Source of the DNA: Mucilaginibacter inviolabilis
Lineage (GTDB): Bacteria; Bacteroidota; Bacteroidia; Sphingobacteriales; Sphingobacteriaceae
Direction: 5' to 3'
Assembly (NCBI RefSeq): GCF_011089895.1
Contig: NZ_JAANAT010000001.1
Location: 2,480,001-2,544,000 of the forward strand
DNA: 64,000 nt
The notes below the pieces were generated by a model, which was given only the letters and a program-made list of their open reading frames with translations, had not been told where the DNA came from and made no database searches. The translations under genes and the position numbers were made by a program. Numbering within the stretch: position 1 is the stretch's first letter; every line of letters starts with the position of its first letter. Shown here one piece after another: positions 7,483 to 15,969 of the stretch.

Positions 7483-10400
7483 TTAAAATTTAATGTTTGC
7501 GCCCAGGTTAATTATCTTTTGTTGCGGATAGAACTGACCGCTGCCATACTGGGCGCCACCGAATTGACCACTGCCATTGGTTCCTTCAGGATCGTAGTCT
7601 TTCACTTTGGTAAATGTTAACAGGTTGAAACCGCTTACAAAAACCCTGACGCCTTTGATATGGAGCCGTGATAACGTTTGCGACGATAGCGTATAACCCA
7701 GCTGAACATTCTTCAATCTTAAAAACGAAGCATCGTTAAGCCAGAAGGTGCTGTTATATAAACCACCGCTTACCGCGCTTGAAGCCCTGTCTGATACTTT
7801 TGGATATGATCCGTTCGGGTTGCTTGGGCTCCAGGCATTATTGGCCCATGAACTGTAAAAATTACCGATAACACCAGATTCAGGTAATACATACTGGCTT
7901 ACCTGGGCCTGCCCTGCAAATAAAACCGACAGGTCGAAATTTTTGTAAGCGGCGGTAAGGTTTAAACCGTAAACTATTTGTGGGATATTACCATATTTAG
8001 ATCGCTCCTGATCGGCGGCTGTTATTTGCCCGTCGTGATTAACATCAGCATAAATAAGATCCCCAACCTGTGCACCAGGCACATGCGGCGTATTATCCAA
8101 TTGCGCCTGGCTTCTGAAAATACCGATGGCTTTATATAATAAATAGGTGTTTAAAGGTTGACCTGTTTGGCGCTGGTAAGGTAATACACCGGCAGCCTCA
8201 TCTATATAAATGATTTTGCTTTTAGCATAGGTAAAGTTGCCCGACACCCCCCAGGAGAATGTACCGGGATGATTATAGCCTAATGTTGCTTCGAAACCGG
8301 CACTGTTAACCTTGCCAATATTTTCTGCGGGCACTAATGGATTGCCATCAGATGGGTTCACTATTCCGGAAGTACCGGGAAGAGAGCCGTTACGGTAAGC
8401 CAGGATATCTGATCGCACCTGGCGGAAATAGATAGCCTCTAAGGTAAAGTTTTTTAAGAATACCGCATTAATACCAATATCGGTCTTTTTGGCCTTTTCC
8501 CAGGTAATATTAGGGTTTGCAAGCTTGGTTTGATCGATGCCCGGTTGAGGTGAAGCGCCTGAGCCATTATCCAGAACTACCGAATTATTAAAAGCGTAAT
8601 TATCAATATACTGGTAAGGAGCTATGTTGTCATCACCTAAAACACCATAGGAAGCTCTGATCTTCAGATCGTCGATAAATTTAATTTTGTCCTGAAACCA
8701 CCTCTCTTTAGATATACGATAACCACCGGATATGGAAGGGAAATATCCCCATTGGTGACCGGGAGCAAAAAGAGATGAACCATCTGCACGGAACTGGGCC
8801 TCCAACAAATACTTTTCATCATAATTATAGGCCAGCCTGCTGATCACACTGCGACGGTTATAATTGTAGTTGCCATTGTTATCGCTGCTGCTGCCCCCAT
8901 TGGTTGCATCACTTGGTGCGCTGCCGCCTTGCGAAAGCTCTGGTGTAGTAGCCGTTGGAAAATTGTTTCGCTGGGCCCAAAAGAAATTATAGGTATTTTT
9001 ACTTTGCTCGTAAGCTACAAAGGCATTGATATTGTTTTTACCCAGCTGCCTTACAAAATTCAGCTTAATGTTGGATGTAATGAGCGACTGGTTAAGCTGC
9101 GACTCATACAAATAAGGCCTTCCGTTTGAGCCACCCTGTGTGCTTGGGGTATAAATATTGGTAGCGCTGTTATAGGTATAAACGGTGTAAGGCGTATTAA
9201 ATGTTTTGTTAAACACACCTGTTTTATCTGCAGAGAAGAAGCCATCGAGCGAAAGACCCTGAACACCCGGGATATCGTAGCTGGCTTTGAGTATACCGTT
9301 AAAAGTTTGTGTAGGGTTATTAATAGTACCGCCAATACTTGTTGGTGTAAGGGCTGGATTTGTATTATCGAACCCTGAAGTAGGCAAACCATTGGGATAA
9401 AAAGCAGCCACAGTTGGATATCCCCTGTAAATACCCCTAAAATTATTGGCGGCCGAGGTGGTTGGAAATTGCCTGTCTTCTTCCCTGCCCTGTAAAGATA
9501 GTCCTACTTTAAATCCCTTGGCAACTGTAGCGTCGATATTCGACCTGAAGTTATACTGGTTGTATTTTGCAGCGCCATTTTTATAAAGCCCACCTTGTGA
9601 GGTAATACCAACGGAAGTGTAATATTTAATATCGTCAGAACCACCGGTAACTGTTACATTCTGTTGGTTTTGTAAGGCATAGTTCTTTAAGGTTAGTTTT
9701 TCCCAGTCGGTGTTTGGGTAATTAAGCGGGTCGGAACCGTCTCTGAATTTTTGGATCTGAGCGGCGCTGTAAGCCTGGTTAAAACCACCTGCCGGATTAT
9801 CATAGTAATTGATATCATTCAATATCTGCGCGTAGGTTGGCGCATCGGCCAATTTAGGCAAACGTGTTGGCGAACTGAATCCTTCATTAAAGTTATAAGA
9901 AATGGCAGCCTTACCTGTTTTACCATGTTTGGTAGTTATGAGAATAACACCATTTGCCGCGCGATTTCCATACACAGCCGCAGACGCATCTTTTAATACC
10001 GAAACACTCTCGATATCATTAGGATCAAGGCGCTCGAGGCCACCAATCTGACCCGGGATACCATCCACAACAATCAACACCGAATTGCTGCCGGTTGTGG
10101 CCAAACCCCTGATAGAAATATTGGAACCATCATAACCCGGTTCGCCCGATCCGTTGCTGGCAATAACACCGGGTACACGACCCGCGAATGAGCTTGAAAC
10201 GTTGGGCTGCGGACTTTTAACCAGGTCGCCTCCCTTTACAACGGAGATAGAACCGGTGAGGGTTGCTTTTTTCTGCGTACCATAGCCCACAACCACTACC
10301 TCGTTCAATGATTTTGATTCGGGTTGTAATTGTACGTTGATATCTGCCTGTCCGCTTAAAGTTACTTCCTGTGTTACATAGCCGATATAAGTAAACACCA

Positions 10401-10701
10401 GCGTACCTGATGAAGCGTTAGGTACATTAAGTGAAAACTTACCATTAACATCTGTTAAAACACCTGTAGTAGTTCCTTTCAGGGTAACACTAACGCCGGG
10501 TAATGTTTCGCCTTTTTCGTCGGTTACTTTACCGCTTATTTTCGCATCCTGTACGCTGAGTACCTTACTGTTATTGGCGAAGGCTGGTGAATACATCTGG
10601 CAAGTGATCAGGCAGGTAATGGTGATACTTGCAAGCAGCAGGAAAAAACGGGGTGCTCTTTTCCGATGAGGAGAATCCTTTACATGTAAAATTAGTTTCA
10701 T
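7483..10701 (-). CDS. SusC/RagA family TonB-linked outer-membrane transporter
   Basis: A 1072-residue SusC homolog. After a signal peptide ending near SPAFA comes a carboxypeptidase-regulatory-like domain (residues about 54-128), the SusC signature SLNEVVVVGYGTQKK (131-145), a plug with the NDIESVSVLKDASAAVYG and ANGVILITTK motifs, and a long beta-barrel ending in an aromatic-rich strand (KIINLGANIKF). It imports oligosaccharides across the outer membrane using TonB energy. It is the first structural gene of PUL 1, lies 834 bases downstream of the regulator gene and is coupled to SusD. The long leader upstream contains dispersed repeats, so its promoter should lie close to 10702-10900. Confidence 0.96.
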   Translation of the reverse strand: MKLILHVKDSPHRKRAPRFFLLLASITITCLITCQMYSPAFANNSKVLSVQDAKISGKVTDEKGETLPGVSVTLKGTTTGVLTDVNGKFSLNVPNASSGTLVFTYIGYVTQEVTLSGQADINVQLQPESKSLNEVVVVGYGTQKKATLTGSISVVKGGDLVKSPQPNVSSSFAGRVPGVIASNGSGEPGYDGSNISIRGLATTGSNSVLIVVDGIPGQIGGLERLDPNDIESVSVLKDASAAVYGNRAANGVILITTKHGKTGKAAISYNFNEGFSSPTRLPKLADAPTYAQILNDINYYDNPAGGFNQAYSAAQIQKFRDGSDPLNYPNTDWEKLTLKNYALQNQQNVTVTGGSDDIKYYTSVGITSQGGLYKNGAAKYNQYNFRSNIDATVAKGFKVGLSLQGREEDRQFPTTSAANNFRGIYRGYPTVAAFYPNGLPTSGFDNTNPALTPTSIGGTINNPTQTFNGILKASYDIPGVQGLSLDGFFSADKTGVFNKTFNTPYTVYTYNSATNIYTPSTQGGSNGRPYLYESQLNQSLITSNIKLNFVRQLGKNNINAFVAYEQSKNTYNFFWAQRNNFPTATTPELSQGGSAPSDATNGGSSSDNNGNYNYNRRSVISRLAYNYDEKYLLEAQFRADGSSLFAPGHQWGYFPSISGGYRISKERWFQDKIKFIDDLKIRASYGVLGDDNIAPYQYIDNYAFNNSVVLDNGSGASPQPGIDQTKLANPNITWEKAKKTDIGINAVFLKNFTLEAIYFRQVRSDILAYRNGSLPGTSGIVNPSDGNPLVPAENIGKVNSAGFEATLGYNHPGTFSWGVSGNFTYAKSKIIYIDEAAGVLPYQRQTGQPLNTYLLYKAIGIFRSQAQLDNTPHVPGAQVGDLIYADVNHDGQITAADQERSKYGNIPQIVYGLNLTAAYKNFDLSVLFAGQAQVSQYVLPESGVIGNFYSSWANNAWSPSNPNGSYPKVSDRASSAVSGGLYNSTFWLNDASFLRLKNVQLGYTLSSQTLSRLHIKGVRVFVSGFNLLTFTKVKDYDPEGTNGSGQFGGAQYGSGQFYPQQKIINLGANIKF

Positions 10702-11283
10702 ATGTTTTTAATTGGGGTTTAAAATTTGGTTTAAACCTTACTCCATAAAAGGCACGGCTATGGGCAAACGGTTAAAGCTGGTTAATTGCCTTTTCAGCTA
10801 TCCGTGTCAAATTAGTGCCAGATACAAAAGTTTGGTTTACACCTTGGTTATTGGTGAAGCTAAAATGAGGCTAAATTGTATGAGCAAGTGAGGGGCAAAT
10901 TCGGATTTAAAACGGGATAAAATCATAAAAAAAGACCATTGCAGGCTTCTTTGGGCCTTTTTGATCAGGGGGTAAAATCATATCACTAATTATTGAGGGT
11001 GCTTATTCATGATGCAAACCGTAGAAACCCCTCCCTACCCTCCCAAGGGAGGGAATCGAACATATCCCATGCTTTTAGGCGCTCTCAGAGTCTCCCCTGA
11101 AAGAGCTGTAAAAAGTGGGTTTACATGGGTTTACACTTTTTAGGATTAAAATTTTTATAATTTATTAATAATCAAATATTTAACTTAAAAAAACCAACAA
11201 ATAGTGAGTTTTTATGTAAACCAACTTTGGGTCTTTTGAAAGAGCCTCTGAGGGAATTATAAACGAGCAAATAATGTCCAGGC

Positions 11284-11358
11284 CTGTCACCCTGAGCTTG
11301 TCGAAGGGGCGTGCGCAGAGGCCTACCCACCATGCTTCGACGGAGCTCAGCATGACAG
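11284..11358. repeat. Dispersed palindromic repeat, family A, copy 1
   Basis: A 75-base unit with imperfect inverted arms: CTGTCACCCTGAGCTTGTCG at the left pairs with the reverse of a CGGAGCTCAGCATGACAG arm. A second copy in opposite orientation, about 95 percent identical, lies at 46045-46117. This is a REP-like element. Confidence 0.85.
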
Positions 11359-11370
11359 CCATCAAAAAAG

Positions 11371-11498
11371 CCTGGGCTGGTGCGATTCCTTCCCTCGGGA
11401 AGGGGAGGAAGAGGTTTATGGAACAGGATAATCATCGCGTATAGAAACCCCTCCCTGCCACTACACCTACCCTACGCGCCCCTCCCGTGGGGAGGGAA
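11371..11498. repeat. Dispersed composite repeat, family B, copy 1
   Basis: A 128-base block made of two GC-rich palindromes (TTCCTTCCCTCGGGAAGGGG and CCCCTCCCGTGGGGAGGGAA) around an AT-rich middle. The whole block recurs inverted at 34059-34193 with matching order of arms and middle. Shorter fragments with the GAATCG(C/A)AC tail are near 11045 and 46130. Confidence 0.8.
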
Positions 11499-11535
11499 CT
11501 AAAAATGAATTCTTAATTAAAAACCTTTAGTATGG

Positions 11536-14500
11536 TCAATTATCCTTAACCATATCGCGGTTAACATTATAGTTATTATGAAAAGGCTTGCGGTATTTTT
11601 TCACGTATTCCGAAGGGTTGATACCGAAAAGTTTATTGAATTGCTCCCTGAAATATTTAAGATCGTTGATACCCACCATTGAAGCGGTTTCATAAACTGT
11701 GCTATCTGTGGATAGCAGGATCTCTGCTGCCTTTCTTAACCTGATAAAACGGATAAAACCATTGGCCGATTGGCCCGAAATGGATTTGATGCGCTTATAC
11801 AAATTAGAGTGACTCATCCCGATCTCAGAGGCCAGCGTTTTTATGCTAAACTCAGGGTCGGTTAAATGCTGTTCTACAATTTTGAGGCATTTTTCTAAAA
11901 ACTCTTTGTACTCGGGCGAGATCTTTAAATCATTGGATTTATTGAGCGTGATTTCGTTATAAAAATACTTTTGCAGATTGTTCCTGCTTTTCAGGATGCC
12001 GTTAACACGGGCAATCAGTATTTCTTTTTCAAAAGGCTTGCTGATGTAATCGTCGGCACCGCCTTCAATACCTTTGAGCTTAATTTCGGGTGATGAACTG
12101 GCAGTTAGCAATATTACCGGGATATGGTTTAACAACGGATCCTCTTTAATACGGCTACACAGTTCTATACCGCTCAGACCCTGCATCATCACATCACTTA
12201 TCACAATATCCGGCACCAGCTGATAAACCAATTCAAGTCCATTGGTTCCATTATCGGCTTCAAAAATCTCAAATTCACCGGCAAATATCTGTTTAAGATA
12301 AATGCGGATCTGCTGGTTATCATCTATCAGCAACATTGTCTTGGTATCCGAGCTTAAAGCTTCCGGGCTTTTAATAGTAGACATGGCTCTGGATTGCTCT
12401 GCAGCCAATTCACCCTTGTTCTCTATCAATTCGTCTAAAAACACCGATGATTCCGCAACATCCTCAAAAATAAGCTGCTCACCAAAATGATCTTTCCCTT
12501 TTAGGAGTACAACATGGAACAAGGTGCCCTGTCCCTGCTCACTTACGTAACTGATACTACCTTGGTGACTTTCAATAAATGCCTTCACCAGGTAAAGCCC
12601 TATACCAAAGCCACCCGCCAGGGGTGTCGCGTTTTGTAATTGGTAAAACTTGTTGAATAGTTGATCGCCTATACCTTCGGCTATGCCACAGCCGCTATCT
12701 TTTATTTGGATACTAACCCGGTTATCCTGATCTGTTATGGTACAGCTTACCAACCCATGTTCAGGAGTAAATTTCAAGGCGTTTGATATCAGATTGAATA
12801 AGGCTATTTCTATTTTTTCCCTGTCGGCAAATATTTGAATTACTTCTTTTTCGCTCGAAAAATCAAACTGTATATGTTTGGTACGGGCCTGGTGATTAAA
12901 ACATAAGAATACTTCATGACAAAGGGTCACTATATTAAGTCGTACTATTTTAAGCTTATCCGTATCGCTCTCTGCCTTTCTAAAAAGCAATAACTGATCA
13001 ACCAGGCTCAGCAAACGGCGCGCGTTACGGTAAACAATATGTAAATTACCGGGATCGCTATCCTGCCCGCCCTTGCCAAACAACATATCCTTAACCGGAT
13101 TAATGATCAGCGTGAGCGGTGTACGAAACTCATGCGAAATGTTAGTAAAAAACGAAAGCTTGCGCTCATTAAGTTCTTTATCTTTTTCTGCCGATAACTG
13201 GGCAACTTTTATTTCATATTTAAGTTTTGTTTGCCTGGCTTTGTACAGCAAATAGTAATAAATGATCAATCCGGCTGCGAGTAAACAGATCAGGTAAGCC
13301 CACCATGTTTTATACCAGGGCGGCATGATTTTTATTTTAATGACAGCACAATTTTTAAACCATACACCATCCTGGTTGGAAGCTTTAACCTTAAATGTGT
13401 AATCGCCGGGTTCCAAATAACGATAAGTGGCCAGCCTTTGATTGCCTACATAGTTCCATGATTTATCAAGTCCTTCCAGTTTGTAGGCGAAACTACCCTT
13501 CTGCGGGTAGGTATAATTTAACGAGGCATACTGAATAGAAAATACCGACTGATCTGGCTGCAGCGTAATTTGCCGGGTTTCGCTGATGGCTTCGGGTAAT
13601 ACCGTCCGGTTACCATCCAGAGCACCCACCTCTACCTGTTTACCAAAAATTTGCAGGCCGGTGATGATAACCTTTGGCTGATAATTGCTTGGCGTTACTT
13701 TTTCGGGGTCAAAAAAGTTGAGGCCCTCTGTACCTCCAAAATACAGGAGTCCGTTGCCCGAATCGCGCAAAACCGATCCTGCGTTAAATTGTCCGGCCTG
13801 TAAACCATCAGACTGATCGTAATTCACCACTTTATCCGTAAGGATATTAATATTGGATATGCCTTTATTGGTACTTAACCATAAAGAACCATTGGCCGAT
13901 TCTTTGATAGCCGATACCGTATTATTTGCCAAACCATTGGTTTCATTAAATTTCTTAAAAACCCTTTTTTTAAGATCGTAGGAAATCAGCCCATCGCCCT
14001 CAGTCCCTAGCCATAAGCGGTGTTGTTTATCGGGGTAAATTGAAAAAATCACCTGGCTGGGTAAATTATTCTTTTCGTCGGCAGGTTTAAAATATCGTTC
14101 AAACCTATTTTGTTTTGAATCGTAAAAATCGAGTCCGCCGCCGTAAGTGCCTATCCATAGGTTACCCTTTTCGTCTTCGGCAATGGAGCGTACATCGTAA
14201 GAAGTAAGACCACTATTGGCAGGTGTGTAGTTAGTAAATATTTGGGTATCAGCATTAAATAAGCTCAGGCCCCCGCCATTGGTTCCAACCCATAAGTTTT
14301 TATGGCTATCCTGAAAAATAACCCGCACATCATTACCGGCAAGGCTTTTACTATCAGCCGGATTATGCGCGTAATTGGTAAATGAGTCTGTTTTTTGATG
14401 ATACAGAAAAAGTCCCCTGGCATAAGTACCAAACCAGAGATTACCATCCTGATCACTATAACCATATAAAATAGCATTATCGGTAATACTTCCGGGTTTA

Positions 14501-15723
14501 CCATCAGCCTTATACTGTTTAATCAGGTTGCCGTTATGGCCGGTTTTAAATATCCCTTCGCCATCGGTTCCGAACCATAAAAAGCCGTCCCGGTCCTGAC
14601 ACATCCCATAAAACCTTATCAAACTTTCGCCGCTGGGTTCAATCCGTTTCCTGGTGATCCCCGAAAATTTGTCTTTGATATTACTGACCATATAAATACC
14701 ATCACCGTAGGTGCCCACCCAAATATTCTTGTCTTTATCAATGTAAAGCGCCTGAACAGAGCGTTGCGTAAGGTAATAGCCATCATCGCCGGTTACCGGT
14801 TGCAATAAAAAGCCTGCTGTGTTATAATCCGGGCTTGTTCCCAGATTTACCTTATATAATCCGCCATCCTGCAAGCCAACAAGCAATTGCTTATTGCTAT
14901 CCTCCATAACAGAAATATATCTTTTGCTTTTTATACCAGGCTGTGTGGTTTGCAATAAGGTAAATTTATTTGACTGCCGGTGATAGTATAAAAGCCCGTT
15001 TCCGGTTGCTATCCAGATATTATGAAAATGATCTTCAAAAATGTCATTGATCCGCGCTGCAGGAAGGTTTTGGATTGGAGATACCAGGTTTTTTTTGTTG
15101 GTGATGATACCTTTTTTATGTTCAAATACATTGATGCCTGTTTCCTGGGTACCAACCCATAACAAACCCTTTGAATCTTCAAACAAACTTATAACCCGGT
15201 TACTGGATAGCTGGGGTAAATTGGCCTGCGTATAATTAGTGAACTTAGCCGAATGGATATCAAAATAGGAAAAACCTAAACCATAGGTGGTTATCCATAA
15301 ATTGCCATTGTGGCTTTGTACAATATTCCCTACATCGTTTTTAATTGCACGATTGGAGGATAATTTATAGTGGATAAATTTTTCTGTCCGCGTATCCAGT
15401 TTACTGAGCCCATTTCTTGATGATACCCAGATGTTCCCATACATATCACAAAAAACCTTCTGTACATAATTACTGGCCAAACTTGCAGCATCGCCCTGGC
15501 GCGATTTAAAGATCTTAAAAGTTGTGCCGTCAAAACGATTCAAACCGTCGTTGGTGGCAAACCACATAAAGCCCTTATCATCCTGCGTAATGCTGTTTAC
15601 AATGCCGAAAGAAAGACCATTCTTTAAAGAATAGTTTAAAATCTTATTCTTTATCGGAGACTGGGCGCAAGCCAGGGAAACGATGAGCAAAAGAAAAAAA
15701 CAAAAGGGGTATTTTTTTTCCAT
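11536..15723 (-). CDS. Hybrid two-component system sensor/regulator (HTCS)
   Basis: A 1395-residue one-protein signalling system. After a signal peptide (to about residue 20), residues 25-675 carry about fourteen beta-propeller repeats of the LWVGT(x)GGL type, followed by a Y_Y_Y domain (about 720-795) in the periplasm and a membrane helix at 807-827. The cytoplasm holds a HisKA domain with phospho-acceptor His864 in NISHEFRTPL, an ATPase domain with NALKFTP, DSGCGIA and GGFGIGLYL boxes, a receiver with Asp1177 in PDIVISDVMM, and an AraC-type DNA-binding domain (about 1285-1380). Proteins of this kind bind a breakdown product of the target glycan and switch on the neighbouring PUL. It lies just upstream of SusC on the same strand, so it is the probable activator of PUL 1. 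Confidence 0.96.
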   Translation of the reverse strand: MEKKYPFCFFLLLIVSLACAQSPIKNKILNYSLKNGLSFGIVNSITQDDKGFMWFATNDGLNRFDGTTFKIFKSRQGDAASLASNYVQKVFCDMYGNIWVSSRNGLSKLDTRTEKFIHYKLSSNRAIKNDVGNIVQSHNGNLWITTYGLGFSYFDIHSAKFTNYTQANLPQLSSNRVISLFEDSKGLLWVGTQETGINVFEHKKGIITNKKNLVSPIQNLPAARINDIFEDHFHNIWIATGNGLLYYHRQSNKFTLLQTTQPGIKSKRYISVMEDSNKQLLVGLQDGGLYKVNLGTSPDYNTAGFLLQPVTGDDGYYLTQRSVQALYIDKDKNIWVGTYGDGIYMVSNIKDKFSGITRKRIEPSGESLIRFYGMCQDRDGFLWFGTDGEGIFKTGHNGNLIKQYKADGKPGSITDNAILYGYSDQDGNLWFGTYARGLFLYHQKTDSFTNYAHNPADSKSLAGNDVRVIFQDSHKNLWVGTNGGGLSLFNADTQIFTNYTPANSGLTSYDVRSIAEDEKGNLWIGTYGGGLDFYDSKQNRFERYFKPADEKNNLPSQVIFSIYPDKQHRLWLGTEGDGLISYDLKKRVFKKFNETNGLANNTVSAIKESANGSLWLSTNKGISNINILTDKVVNYDQSDGLQAGQFNAGSVLRDSGNGLLYFGGTEGLNFFDPEKVTPSNYQPKVIITGLQIFGKQVEVGALDGNRTVLPEAISETRQITLQPDQSVFSIQYASLNYTYPQKGSFAYKLEGLDKSWNYVGNQRLATYRYLEPGDYTFKVKASNQDGVWFKNCAVIKIKIMPPWYKTWWAYLICLLAAGLIIYYYLLYKARQTKLKYEIKVAQLSAEKDKELNERKLSFFTNISHEFRTPLTLIINPVKDMLFGKGGQDSDPGNLHIVYRNARRLLSLVDQLLLFRKAESDTDKLKIVRLNIVTLCHEVFLCFNHQARTKHIQFDFSSEKEVIQIFADREKIEIALFNLISNALKFTPEHGLVSCTITDQDNRVSIQIKDSGCGIAEGIGDQLFNKFYQLQNATPLAGGFGIGLYLVKAFIESHQGSISYVSEQGQGTLFHVVLLKGKDHFGEQLIFEDVAESSVFLDELIENKGELAAEQSRAMSTIKSPEALSSDTKTMLLIDDNQQIRIYLKQIFAGEFEIFEADNGTNGLELVYQLVPDIVISDVMMQGLSGIELCSRIKEDPLLNHIPVILLTASSSPEIKLKGIEGGADDYISKPFEKEILIARVNGILKSRNNLQKYFYNEITLNKSNDLKISPEYKEFLEKCLKIVEQHLTDPEFSIKTLASEIGMSHSNLYKRIKSISGQSANGFIRFIRLRKAAEILLSTDSTVYETASMVGINDLKYFREQFNKLFGINPSEYVKKYRKPFHNNYNVNRDMVKDN

Positions 15724-15926
15724 TAAAATAATTTCAGGTTGTCAATTACATTATAACTGGGGATTAAAACTACCTATTAATTGTTTAAAATACAATAATT
15801 ATCAGGCTCATCTGCAATTTATTTTTGTCATCTCTTCAAAGCTCCTTGACCATTTTAACCTACCGGTATTAGAAAAGCCTTGCTAAAACATTTTATCTTT
15901 AATTAGACTCATTATAAATAATAATC

Positions 15927-15934
15927 TATATTTG
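15927..15934 (+). promoter_or_regulatory. Candidate promoter -7 box of the siderophore receptor gene
   Basis: TATATTTG matches the Bacteroidota -7 consensus TAnnTTTG exactly, 35 bases before the ATG at 15970. No good -33 TTG lies at the expected distance, so this is moderate evidence. Confidence 0.4.
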
Positions 15935-15969
15935 CCGGTGTTTAAACTACACTAACCCATATTATTTTA

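Larger units (their letters stand above)
10702..11535. other. 834-base intergenic region rich in dispersed palindromic repeats
   Basis: No convincing gene. The part near 10702-10920 is AT-rich leader DNA of the SusC gene. From about 11020 on, the region is a cluster of repeat elements: a short GC-rich palindrome at 11025-11060, the 75-base palindrome at 11284-11358, and the composite element at 11371-11498. Small open frames here follow the repeats and lack coding character. Confidence 0.7.

Noticed and set aside
11172..11435. An 87-codon frame in the repeat cluster between HTCS and SusC
   Set aside because: Its codons follow the palindromic repeats A and B; no coding evidence.
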